DNA of 15,604 bases. Origin: Firmicutes bacterium ZCTH02-B6 (lineage in GTDB: Bacteria > Bacillota > Limnochordia > Limnochordales > ZCTH02-B6). The stretch is from positions 1 through 15,604 of the forward strand of contig LZRQ01000066.1 of NCBI GenBank assembly GCA_002159155.1, read 5' to 3'. Positions 1 to 7,073 of the stretch are shown here, piece after piece. Numbering within the stretch: the stretch's first letter is position 1; each line of letters begins with the position of its first letter. The notes beneath the pieces were generated by a model. It searched no databases, was not told the origin of the DNA, and worked only from the letters and a program-made list of their open reading frames with translations. The translations under genes were made by a program, and so were the position numbers.

Positions 1-153
1 GTGCTGCCCGCAGGGAGCGTGCTCTTCTGCGAGACGTTGCCGGCGTCGGTTCCGGACGCGATCGCCCGCCGGGGCGTTGGGCTGCCCCGGATCGGCGAGC
101 GGACTGCCTATGGCTACGGAGTCGTCGCCATCGGCGTTTGGCCCAACGGTTGA
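1..153 (+). CDS. cmr3: Cmr3, C-terminal fragment (type III-B RAMP subunit; cut by window edge)
   Basis: The window opens inside this gene; frame 1 is open to a TGA at 151-153 and gives the last 50 residues. Cmr3 is the Cas5-like subunit that caps the crRNA 5' tag and contacts Cas10 (Cmr2) in the type III-B effector. The visible sequence LPAGSVLF near the start matches the conserved (V)PAGSVYF element of Cmr3 C-termini. The later IGERTAYGYG stretch fits the glycine-rich RAMP loop that normally closes the protein. Its position just ahead of cmr4, with a 20-nt gap, is the usual operon order. Only the C-terminus can be judged, so the state of the rest is unknown. The identification rests on a short fragment plus strong context. 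Confidence 0.75.
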   Translation: MLPAGSVLFCETLPASVPDAIARRGVGLPRIGERTAYGYGVVAIGVWPNG

Positions 154-160
154 TTTCGTG

Positions 161-167
161 AGGAGGG
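161..167 (+). promoter_or_regulatory. Ribosome binding site deciding the cmr4 start
   Basis: AGGAGGG lies 6 nt upstream of the GTG at 174, near-ideal spacing for translation initiation. It selects this GTG over the overlapping out-of-frame GTG at 172. Confidence 0.75.
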
Positions 168-173
168 AATCGT

Positions 174-1013
174 GTGCGAAGCGCTGTCATCGGGCTCTTG
201 GCTGAGACGTCGATCCACCCGGGTACCGGTCGGAGCACCGGCGTCGTGGACCTCCCCGTCGCCCGGGAAGCAGCCACCGACTATCCTTTTATCGCCGGCT
301 CGAGTCTGAAAGGCGCGCTGCGCGACCAGGGTCGACGGAGCACCAACAACGATGAGAATTTTGAGAAGGACATTTTCGGAACCCAGGACGAAGCGGGATC
401 GCTCTTGGTCTCCGACGCGCGCCTCCTTCTGCTTCCGGTTCGGTCGCTCACCGGCGCTTATCGCTGGGTGACCTGTCCGTTCCTCATTGAAAGGTACCAA
501 AGAGACTTGAAGCGGGCTGGGGTGGACCCTCTGCCCCCGGTTCCCTCGGTAGAGCCGATGTGCGCTCTCGCCACGGGGGAAGACCGCCTTTTCCTGGAGG
601 AGCGGGAGTTCCGGGTGACGGGCGCGCCGGATCCCGAGTTGATCGAGGCGCTGGCGCCCTTGATCGCACACGAGGAGACGCGCCGGCGCCTGCCGCGGCA
701 GCTCGTGGTGCTCGATGACAACGACTTCGCGTGGTTCGCCCGGTACGGGCTGCCGATTCAAGCCCGCAACCAGCTCGATAAGGATACAAAGACGAGCAAG
801 AACCTCTGGTTCGAGGAGAGCATCCCGCCGGACACGCTGATGTATGCCCTTGTCGTCGAGCGGCGCGAAGGTGCCTTGGGAGCGCTCAGCCGTCTCTTTC
901 CCGCGGAGCGGCCGTACCTCCAGGCGGGGGGAAATGAGACCGTGGGACAGGGGTGGTTCGCCGTGACGGTGCGGCAGTCGGAAGCGGCGGCGAAAGGGGG
1001 CGGCGCAGCGTGA
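174..1013 (+). CDS. cmr4: Cmr4, Cas7-like backbone and target-RNA nuclease of type III-B
   Basis: Cmr4 forms the repeated backbone of the Cmr complex and cuts the target RNA at 6-nt intervals. The 279-residue product carries the family signature from the start: HPGTGRSTGVVDLPVARE (15-32), then FIAGSSLKGALRD (39-51). A later stretch, FGTQDEAGSLLVSDA (68-82), is followed by a LLLLPVRS element. Asp26, in GVVD, falls at the same residue number as the catalytic Asp26 of Pyrococcus furiosus Cmr4 as I remember that sequence, so RNA cleavage is probably intact. The C-terminus has a glycine-rich loop (GGNETVGQG). The GTG start is set by the AGGAGGG upstream. The stop overlaps the cmr5 start (GTGA), which suggests translational coupling. 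Confidence 0.95.
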   Translation: MRSAVIGLLAETSIHPGTGRSTGVVDLPVAREAATDYPFIAGSSLKGALRDQGRRSTNNDENFEKDIFGTQDEAGSLLVSDARLLLLPVRSLTGAYRWVTCPFLIERYQRDLKRAGVDPLPPVPSVEPMCALATGEDRLFLEEREFRVTGAPDPELIEALAPLIAHEETRRRLPRQLVVLDDNDFAWFARYGLPIQARNQLDKDTKTSKNLWFEESIPPDTLMYALVVERREGALGALSRLFPAERPYLQAGGNETVGQGWFAVTVRQSEAAAKGGGAA

Positions 1014-1459
1014 GCACGCAAACCGGCAGCGGGATGGACACTCGGAGCCTTGACCAGCGCCGGGCGGCGGACGCCCTGGCATGTGTGCAGGAAGTGATGG
1101 CCAAGGGTGACCGCGATTTCCGCGCCTTATACCGCTCGTACGTGGAGCGGCTTGCCTCCGCGATCGTGATGAACGGCCTGGGCCAAGCGCTCGCTACGGA
1201 GCTGGCTGCGGCCGGACCGGGCGACAACAAGGGTCGCAGGGAACCGGAGGAGGCGGCGCACTTCCTGCTCTTTCAGAACTTGAACCGGTGGCTCTGCCGA
1301 CCGGACGGGGGAGTCTACCCGGGGGCCAGCGACGTGCTCACAGCGATGATGGCAGCCCCCCAGCAAGCCTACCTGCGCGCACAGGCCGAGGCACTTGCCT
1401 GGCTCGAGTGGCACAAGAAGTTCTGCCAGGCGCACCTCCCGCGGCGGGAGGAGGTGTAA
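1010..1459 (+). CDS. cmr5: Cmr5, small alpha-helical subunit of type III-B complex
   Basis: Cmr5 is the small (Cas11-like) helical subunit that lines the Cmr4 filament and helps hold the target RNA. The 149-residue product has the family pattern: an N-terminal helix with RRAADALACVQEV, then YRSYVERLASAIVMNGLGQALA. The NGLGQ segment is the best-conserved part of Cmr5, and the length is only slightly above the usual range. The frame is open further upstream to 953, but that part only shadows cmr4. The GTG at 1010 overlaps the cmr4 stop and has AAAGGGGG upstream. An ATG at 1034 is a possible alternative that would lose 8 residues. The next gene, cmr6, starts one base after the stop. Confidence 0.85.
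   Translation: MSTQTGSGMDTRSLDQRRAADALACVQEVMAKGDRDFRALYRSYVERLASAIVMNGLGQALATELAAAGPGDNKGRREPEEAAHFLLFQNLNRWLCRPDGGVYPGASDVLTAMMAAPQQAYLRAQAEALAWLEWHKKFCQAHLPRREEV
1446..1456 (+). promoter_or_regulatory. Consensus ribosome binding site of cmr6
   Basis: GGGAGGAGGTG sits inside the last codons of cmr5 and contains a full AGGAGGTG (1449-1456), ending 4 nt before the ATG at 1461. It fixes the cmr6 start at 1461 although the same frame is open further upstream inside cmr5. Confidence 0.8.
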
Positions 1460-1460
1460 T

Positions 1461-2471
1461 ATGAACGCCCGTCGGGAAATCCGACAACACGGTGGCCGTC
1501 GCGAAGGTGGGGAGAAGACCCGGCGGGAGACCCGGAAAGAACCCCTGCTGCCCCTCTACCGATTCGAGGGAGCACTGCCGAAGGAGTGCGGCGACGGGAA
1601 CCTCGGACTTTGGTTCGACAAGTTCTTCGACCGCTGGCGTTTGTTAGAACCGTCGGCGCAGCAAGAGGAGCGGCAGCAGGGGCGCCAGCAACAGCAGGAG
1701 CGCTTGCGCCGCTCGGAGGGCGCAGAGGCCGCCAGCGCGATCCCCAGTTGGACGACCCAGGCCACGCGCGACGACAATCCGAAGCTCGACTGGCTGACGA
1801 AGCTCGCGCAAGGCGGCACGCCTGTGGGGTGGGAGGATCTCCTGCGCGAGAGCGCTGTAAGGATGGTTCGTTTAGTCGAGGCGCACGGAGGGCGCTGGCG
1901 GGTCTTTCGCACCACTTCCCGCTTCGTCACGGGACTTGGGCGGCGGCATCCCGTAGAGAACGGTTTCGCCTGGCATTCCACCCTGGGGGTGCCTTACCTC
2001 CCCGGGAGCTCGGTGAAGGGGATGGTGCGAGCCTGGACCCGGCTCGTCGCTCCGGAGGACGGTGAGCGGATGCGGCGCCTCTTCGGCCGTGACGCTGACG
2101 AGCGAAGCGAAGGCGGCCAAGAAAGCCAACAGGGCGCCGTCGCGTTTCTCGACGCGATTCCTTGCCGGCCGCCCCGGCTCGCTGTTGACGTGATGACGCC
2201 CCACTACGCCAATTGGACCGAGGACGACCCGCCCGGCGACTGGCGGTCGCCCGTCCCCGTCTTCTTCCTGACGACGGAACAAGGCGCGCGGTTCCTCTTC
2301 GGGGTGATCCCGGCCGGGAACGTCTCCGGCGAGGATCTCGACCGTGTCATGGATTGGTTGGCCGGGGCGCTCGACTGGGCGGGGGCGGGCGCCAAGACGG
2401 CGTCGGGTTACGGCCGCATGGCGCCGGACGAAGCCGTCGAGGCGGAGCTGCGCAAGAAGGCGGGAGTGTAA
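1461..2471 (+). CDS. cmr6: Cmr6, Cas7-like RAMP at the 3' end of the crRNA in type III-B
   Basis: Cmr6 is a RAMP protein that caps the crRNA 3' side of the Cmr complex together with Cmr1. The 336-residue product shows RAMP signatures in order: RFVTGLGRRHPVENGF (154-169), GVPYLPGSSVKGMVRAW (176-192), and a C-terminal glycine-rich loop AGAKTASGYGRM (309-320). Residues 1-30 are highly basic. A Gln/Glu/Arg-rich, low-complexity stretch at about 66-93 (QQEERQQGRQQQQERLRR) precedes the core and is probably a disordered or coiled insertion. The ATG is chosen for its consensus ribosome binding site. It follows cmr5 by one base and closes the visible Cmr operon; a CARF gene follows 29 nt later. Confidence 0.9.
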   Translation: MNARREIRQHGGRREGGEKTRRETRKEPLLPLYRFEGALPKECGDGNLGLWFDKFFDRWRLLEPSAQQEERQQGRQQQQERLRRSEGAEAASAIPSWTTQATRDDNPKLDWLTKLAQGGTPVGWEDLLRESAVRMVRLVEAHGGRWRVFRTTSRFVTGLGRRHPVENGFAWHSTLGVPYLPGSSVKGMVRAWTRLVAPEDGERMRRLFGRDADERSEGGQESQQGAVAFLDAIPCRPPRLAVDVMTPHYANWTEDDPPGDWRSPVPVFFLTTEQGARFLFGVIPAGNVSGEDLDRVMDWLAGALDWAGAGAKTASGYGRMAPDEAVEAELRKKAGV

Positions 2472-2500
2472 GAGGAATCAGAAGCACCGGGGGTTTGACG

Positions 2501-3691
2501 TTGAACGAACAGCGATCGCTAGGGGAGCCGGGACGGCGACCCCGCCCGCGGTCCCGCTCCAGAGGTGTGCTCGTCATTTCCGTCGGTTTGTCGCCGCAAG
2601 TCGTTACCGAGACCGTGTACGCCATTGCCTGCGAACGTGGGGAGCCGATCGACGAGATCTACATGTGGACGACAAGCGGAGGGGCCAGCGTGATCGAGCG
2701 CACCCTGATCGACGGGGGAAGGGGCGCGCTCTACCGTCTCTTCGCCGAGTACGGCCTACGGCCGCCGGAGGTACAGACAAAGGTGTTCGGCCGCGCGGCC
2801 GACGCCCCCGCTGGGCTGCGGCTCAACGCAGATCGACCCCTCGAAGACATTCGCACGCGCGAGGATAACGAGCTCGTTGCCGACACCTTGCTGAGCTTTA
2901 TCCGGGACCAAGCCGCCGACCCTTCGCGCCGCCTCTTTTGCTCCCTCGCCGGGGCCCGAAAGACCATCGGTCCCTACCTGGCGCTGGCACTCCAGTTCTA
3001 CGGGCGCGAAGGCGACCGGCTCTTTCACGTCCTCGTCCCGCCCCACCTTGAAGCGGACCGCGACTTTTTTTATCCGCCCCCGGGTTCGCCCCCTGGGCTG
3101 ATCGAGCTAGTGGAGGTGCCCGTGGCACTCTTGCGGGAGCATCTCGATGTCCTGAATGTACCTGGCAGCCCGTCGAGCTACAGCGAGCTCGTCCGCCGGG
3201 TCGAAGAGGAGTTGTCTCATCTCAAGGAGCCGCCCCTCCTGCGCATCGGCAACGCGCTCGAGGTGTTCATCGGCGAGAATCATCTCCGTCTGCCGGCGCT
3301 CGCCCGCGTGGTTTATGTCGCCCTGGCAGCCCGGCGGGCTCGCTGCATTCCCGAATGCCCGGGCTGCGACCGTTGCTTCGTGCCCGTGGCCGAGGTGCAG
3401 GACGCCCTTCTCCATCAACCCCTGCGGAGGCTCGTGGCGCTTGGCGGGTTCAAGGACCACCGCCTCGAGACGCTCTCGCGCTGGTCGAGTTCGGAGAGCA
3501 CGATGGAAGACCGCCTGCGGGCGCTTCGCGAGACCGTATCGAGGATCAACCGCGAAATAGGCGACCGGCCGGGCCGCCGTGCTTTTCGCGTGGCCCGCAT
3601 CTCGTGGGACGGGAGTTCCGCTTACGGCATCCAGCTCTCACCGGAGCGGATCGTCGTCCCGGCCGCTGTGACCAGTGTCTGGGATTCGTAG
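2501..3691 (+). CDS. CARF-domain protein of the NE0113/TIGR02584 family (annotated as Csm6-like ring nuclease)
   Basis: Proteins of this family accompany type III systems and have an N-terminal CARF domain expected to bind cyclic oligoadenylate made by Cas10. The family signatures are clear: VLVISVGLSPQVVTETVYAI (about 23-42), then SLAGARKTIGPYLALALQFYGREGDRLFHVLVPP (about 147-180), which forms the ligand-binding half. After a linker, the second half has four cysteines close together (C282, C286, C289, C292; spacing 3, 2, 2). It ends in a segment RETVSRINREI...YGIQLSPERIVV that looks like a small winged-helix or family-specific module. I see no convincing HEPN nuclease motif. The TTG at 2501 is chosen because it follows cmr6 and has GGGGG 7 nt upstream. 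A GTG at 2567 would start just before the CARF strand and is a real alternative, so the basic N-terminal 22 residues are uncertain. Family assignment is firm; biochemical activity is inferred. Confidence 0.85.
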   Translation: MNEQRSLGEPGRRPRPRSRSRGVLVISVGLSPQVVTETVYAIACERGEPIDEIYMWTTSGGASVIERTLIDGGRGALYRLFAEYGLRPPEVQTKVFGRAADAPAGLRLNADRPLEDIRTREDNELVADTLLSFIRDQAADPSRRLFCSLAGARKTIGPYLALALQFYGREGDRLFHVLVPPHLEADRDFFYPPPGSPPGLIELVEVPVALLREHLDVLNVPGSPSSYSELVRRVEEELSHLKEPPLLRIGNALEVFIGENHLRLPALARVVYVALAARRARCIPECPGCDRCFVPVAEVQDALLHQPLRRLVALGGFKDHRLETLSRWSSSESTMEDRLRALRETVSRINREIGDRPGRRAFRVARISWDGSSAYGIQLSPERIVVPAAVTSVWDS

Positions 3692-3773
3692 TGCGTGCGG
3701 TTGCAGCGGCAACGTTGTTATCCGTGCGCCGTTCCCCTTGTCCTTGTATCCTCTGCATTGGGAGGTGCGTTCG
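3692..3773 (+). other. Short gap between the two CARF genes
   Basis: This is 82 bp without a gene. It ends in the cap-CARF ribosome binding site. I see no convincing promoter pair or terminator; a 5-bp GTTGC/GCAAC hairpin near 3700 is too short to interpret. Confidence 0.5.
3760..3767 (+). promoter_or_regulatory. Ribosome binding site deciding the second CARF gene start
   Basis: GGGAGGTG ends 6 nt before the ATG at 3774. The frame is open upstream to 3675, but this site and the first conserved strand of the product place the start at 3774. Confidence 0.8.
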
Positions 3774-4838
3774 ATGACCCGGATGTTGATTTGTAGTGTG
3801 GGCACTTCATTGTTGGCGGGACGGGACAGGCCTTGGAAGTGGAGTCCGGGGGGCGGGGCGGAGTATCCGGACGCCAAGGTGGTGGACGAGTGGCTGCAGC
3901 AGGCGGATCCGGTTAAGGCGAGCGCGGAGATGAACACCCTGAGCCGGCTGGAGGTAGGGCCGGACGATCGACTCGTCTTCCTCCACTCGGACACGCCTGA
4001 CGGCGCTTTCTGCGCCGAGCGCCTGGCGGCCTACTACGGGCGCCGCTGCCGCAGTGTGGAGTTGAAGCGGATCGCCCAGTTGGGCTACGGGGCGCGGAAC
4101 TTTTCCCGGGGTCTCAAGTCGCTGATCGACCTGACGTGCGGTTTGATCCGCCAGAGCCGCCTGGGTAACACTGGGGAGCGCATCATCATCTGCGCGACCG
4201 GCGGGTTCAAGGCGGAGATCGCTTACCTCAACTTGCTTGGCGCGCTCCTGCAGGTCGAGGTCGTGTACATTCACGAGCTGCACAATGAGCTCGTCACACT
4301 GCCCCAGCTCCCCTTGGCGTGGGATACGGCGTTTGCCGCGCGCAACAAGGAGTTCTTCCAGTGGATCGAGGAGGAGCCGCGCCGGCCGGTAGAGGTGGAG
4401 TCCTGGCTCAACCGGGAGCCTGCGCTGCGAGCTCTTGTGGAGGATGGCGATGACGGGTACGTTTACCTGTCGCCGGCCGGGCTCCTGCTCTACCGGGCCG
4501 CCCAAGAGCAAATGGTCGCCGGCAAGCCGGTCGAGTGGCCCGAGCCTTCGCCGCTGCCCCCGGAGAAAAAGAAACATTTCGAGAACAAGCCGCACAAGCG
4601 GCCGCGCGGCTGGGAGCGGTACGTAGACCGGCTTTGCCAAATCTCTTGCGTGTCGTTCGTCGGCTACGCCGAGGAGATGCATCAGGGCGAGCGGGTACGA
4701 ATCCTCGATCCGGAGCGAGGGGTGATCGGTGTCCGCTACGGCACAGCCGGTGACGCCCTGCCCATGCGGGTGGAGACGACCGCCCGAGGCCTGGAGCAGA
4801 CGCAGCTCGTCGCCGAATACATCAGGCGGCTCGGGTAA
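3774..4838 (+). CDS. CARF-domain effector, APE2256 type, with probable RelE-like C-terminal domain (Cami1-like)
   Basis: The 354-residue product begins with MTRMLICSVGTSLLAG, the first strand and ligand loop of an APE2256-type (PF09651) CARF domain. ATGGFKAEIAYLNLLGALL (141-159) is the second conserved block. Residues around 205-250 (WLNREP...DGYVYLSPAGLLLYRAAQE) could be a winged-helix linker. The last ~85 residues (from HFENKPHKRPRGWERYVDRL, through RGVIGVRYG, to LPMRVETTARGLEQTQLVAEYIRRL) resemble a RelE-type ribonuclease. That would match Cami1, a CARF-RelE protein that cleaves mRNA in the ribosome when activated by cyclic oligoadenylate. The RelE call comes from fold-like pattern reading, not a clear catalytic motif. 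No HEPN motif is visible. It follows the NE0113-type gene by 82 bp and ends the type III part of the locus. Confidence 0.75.
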   Translation: MTRMLICSVGTSLLAGRDRPWKWSPGGGAEYPDAKVVDEWLQQADPVKASAEMNTLSRLEVGPDDRLVFLHSDTPDGAFCAERLAAYYGRRCRSVELKRIAQLGYGARNFSRGLKSLIDLTCGLIRQSRLGNTGERIIICATGGFKAEIAYLNLLGALLQVEVVYIHELHNELVTLPQLPLAWDTAFAARNKEFFQWIEEEPRRPVEVESWLNREPALRALVEDGDDGYVYLSPAGLLLYRAAQEQMVAGKPVEWPEPSPLPPEKKKHFENKPHKRPRGWERYVDRLCQISCVSFVGYAEEMHQGERVRILDPERGVIGVRYGTAGDALPMRVETTARGLEQTQLVAEYIRRLG

Positions 4839-4994
4839 TGCGGGAGAAGTGCTCGGCTTTTCTGAGGACAGGGGATGGCTATTTGAGAGACGATTCGTGA
4901 AGATGAGACATCGAAACGGGAGCCGGAAGGGAACCGGGTCGATCAGTAAATTTCTGAAATCGCATGTTTCCTGAATTCGAGGAGCGAGGGCGCT
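4839..4994 (+). other. Boundary between type III-B and type I-B modules; likely holds the cas8b operon promoter
   Basis: This 156-bp stretch has no supportable gene and includes a locally AT-richer part at about 4940-4975. It separates the Cmr/CARF genes from the tightly packed I-B operon, so a promoter for cas8b is expected here. I cannot point to a convincing -35/-10 pair: TTGAGA at 4883 has only a weak partner. Positions 4904-4917 read TGAGACATCGAAAC, matching the 3' end of the CRISPR repeat at 11 of 14 positions (see findings). Confidence 0.5.
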
Positions 4995-7073
4995 GTGCTG
5001 ATTGAAAGCTTGATCCGCTTGGGCCGCCCCTTTGTGGAAGGGGGCGCGGAGCCGCTCGAGCTCTTGCGACAAGCCTCCGACGTGACGGACGTGCGGGCGC
5101 GCAACTTCTTTCAACGCGTGTTTGTCGTCGAAATCGCCGATCACGGCGGCGCTCGCAAGGTCCAGGCCCACCCCTGCGCTTCGTGGGGACACATGCAATC
5201 GGACGGGCGCTCGGAACGGTTCCAGCCCGACGAAGAGCGAGCGATCGGCATCCCCTTCGTCCTTCCGAGGGGGAATCCCCGTGCCCCGCAGGGACGGTAC
5301 CCGGCGCCCATTTACATCGTTTACGACGGGGACTTTCGCGCCTTCCGAGGGGCGACTGACGAAATCAAGCGGTTCTTGAAAGGGCGCGTACCTCGTACCG
5401 TTGGCTTCTGTTGGCCGGATGAACTAATCGATGAGATCAGCGCTGCTCTGGCGAGCGAGTTCGCACGCTATATCCCTCGCGATGGCGAGAACTGCTTGGC
5501 GGTGATTGTGATCGCCGACCTATCGGATCCCAATTCGCCCTATGTCTACGATGGCGGAAATGGGCGCATTGTGCTTTGCGAAAGCCGGTTGTCGCCTCGC
5601 CGGAGCATCTGTGTGGATGTTGTGCGGCTTCTCGAGCGGGTATGGCTTGCCAAGGCGGCCGAAGGTGCGGAAATGGGTTCGCGGGCCGGCGCGTGTTCCG
5701 TTTGCGGAACGGATGCGGAACTCGTCTCCATCTATTCGAAGGCTTGGTCTTGGTTCTCGGTCACATGGACGGCACCTCTGCCTGCTGCTTTGGACACCGA
5801 TCACTTGGTTGAGGGGATCGCCCTTTGCCCTTTGTGTTACGCTTCACTCACCATCGGAGCCCAGGTGTTCTCGAGTTTGGCGCAGACGTTGCCCAACTGG
5901 TTGACCAAGGAGATCTTCAGCCCCGTCGCCTCGGCGCGGGCGAGGGAGAATCGCAAGGCGGATCCGGACCGGATCTACGGCAGCTTGGTTGCGCTCCCCG
6001 TCCTCGACGAATTCCTCGGGACTGAGGTCGATCGGGAGTTCTTTGTCCGCAGCGTCGCGAGCATGCGGATGGAGCGAGACAACGCAGTACAGCGCCATCT
6101 CGACACCATCACGGGTTTCGAGGCTAGGTTGCCCATCGAGTTCGCAGACGATGAGGTCTATCGTTTGCAGCTTTACTACTACTCCGGTGACGTGAGCCGC
6201 GGCGACGTGCACCTGCGCGCCGTCATCGAAGACGTCGTTCCTTCTGTGGCGAGCGCTTTGGATGAGCTGTTGCGCGGCCGCCTGCCATCGGTCGTCGCGG
6301 AAGCCGCAGAGCAACTGGAGCTGACCTTGACGCCGATTGAATCGCAGCAATTCCGTTCGCTGCCGTATCTACTGGCGACGGCATATGGCGCTCCCTACCT
6401 CTGGCAGGCGCTGGCGGATGTTTTGCACCGAAGGCCTTTGGGACTTGAACGCTTCGTCGCCAACGCCGCGGCGCGCATGCAGTCGCTTGCCCGCCACTTG
6501 CCCGCCGCGTATCGGCAGCTCCGAATGGAAGTCCTGTTCTATCTGGTCTTCCGCGAGTTCATGCGCACATTCCACGCTGAAATCGCCACTTCGGACATGA
6601 AGGGGAGGGAGTCGATGAGGTCCTGGAAAGAGTTGCAGGCCATGCTGGCCGGAGACGTACAGCAGGTGCGTTTTCAAGACGTTGAAGAACTCGGCTTTGC
6701 CTGCGGGCACCTGACGCGCCAGTTCAGCCGCTGGTACTACAAGCAGACGGGCAAGGACTTCCTAAGGCATCGGGTGATGACCTTCGGCAGTGATCTGACG
6801 CCCGAAGTTGTATGGCAGCGCGCCCTTTCGAAGTTCAGCGAGTACCGGGTGAGGCTCTGGCGCGGGGGTGCTCTGCCGCAGTGGTTCGAACGCCTTTGCG
6901 GGGTGGTGCTCATGGAGTTCAGCCACCGGCGCGACGAGATTCGGCGGGAAAGGGATGCGTTCATGGCTGCGTTCTGGGCGGGTTACTCGCTTCAGTCTTC
7001 GGACGACACAGCAGAGGATACTGTGAATGAGACGGAGTTAAACGTGGAGGGAGCCGCTGATGTCCGCGTTTGA
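4995..7073 (+). CDS. cas8b: Cas8b (Csh1/TM1802-like), large subunit of type I-B Cascade
   Basis: The Cas8 large subunit recognises the PAM and starts target unwinding in type I Cascade. The 692-residue product is in the normal size range and sits directly before cas7 and cas5, as expected for I-B. It has a split zinc-ribbon pattern, CSVC (C234, C237) and CPLC (C278, C281), typical of Cas8b proteins. The N-terminus carries segments such as APIYIVYDGDF and CLAVIVIAD found in Csh1-type proteins. The C-terminal quarter is helical and arginine-rich, fitting a fused small-subunit-like region. Cas8 sequences diverge strongly, so the subfamily label rests on the zinc motif, size and gene order. The GTG start at 4995 has GAGGAGCGAGGG just upstream. 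The last 14 bp overlap cas7. Confidence 0.85.
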   Translation: MLIESLIRLGRPFVEGGAEPLELLRQASDVTDVRARNFFQRVFVVEIADHGGARKVQAHPCASWGHMQSDGRSERFQPDEERAIGIPFVLPRGNPRAPQGRYPAPIYIVYDGDFRAFRGATDEIKRFLKGRVPRTVGFCWPDELIDEISAALASEFARYIPRDGENCLAVIVIADLSDPNSPYVYDGGNGRIVLCESRLSPRRSICVDVVRLLERVWLAKAAEGAEMGSRAGACSVCGTDAELVSIYSKAWSWFSVTWTAPLPAALDTDHLVEGIALCPLCYASLTIGAQVFSSLAQTLPNWLTKEIFSPVASARARENRKADPDRIYGSLVALPVLDEFLGTEVDREFFVRSVASMRMERDNAVQRHLDTITGFEARLPIEFADDEVYRLQLYYYSGDVSRGDVHLRAVIEDVVPSVASALDELLRGRLPSVVAEAAEQLELTLTPIESQQFRSLPYLLATAYGAPYLWQALADVLHRRPLGLERFVANAAARMQSLARHLPAAYRQLRMEVLFYLVFREFMRTFHAEIATSDMKGRESMRSWKELQAMLAGDVQQVRFQDVEELGFACGHLTRQFSRWYYKQTGKDFLRHRVMTFGSDLTPEVVWQRALSKFSEYRVRLWRGGALPQWFERLCGVVLMEFSHRRDEIRRERDAFMAAFWAGYSLQSSDDTAEDTVNETELNVEGAADVRV

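Noticed and set aside
114..1082. Minus-strand open frame antisense to cmr4
   Set aside because: Cmr4 on the + strand has clear family motifs through this region; the antisense product has no protein-like pattern.
3197..3220. R-X6-H (R233 to H240) in the NE0113-type CARF protein as a HEPN nuclease motif
   Set aside because: An isolated Arg/His pair in a charged helix. The polar residue that usually follows the Arg in HEPN motifs is missing (Val here), and the family is not known to me to carry HEPN.
3807..5198. Long open frame on the minus strand (463 codons) antisense to the second CARF gene
   Set aside because: It is the mirror of a well-supported gene in GC-rich DNA, its product has no recognisable motif and a low-complexity Leu/Arg/Pro composition, and it also spans the intergenic gap.
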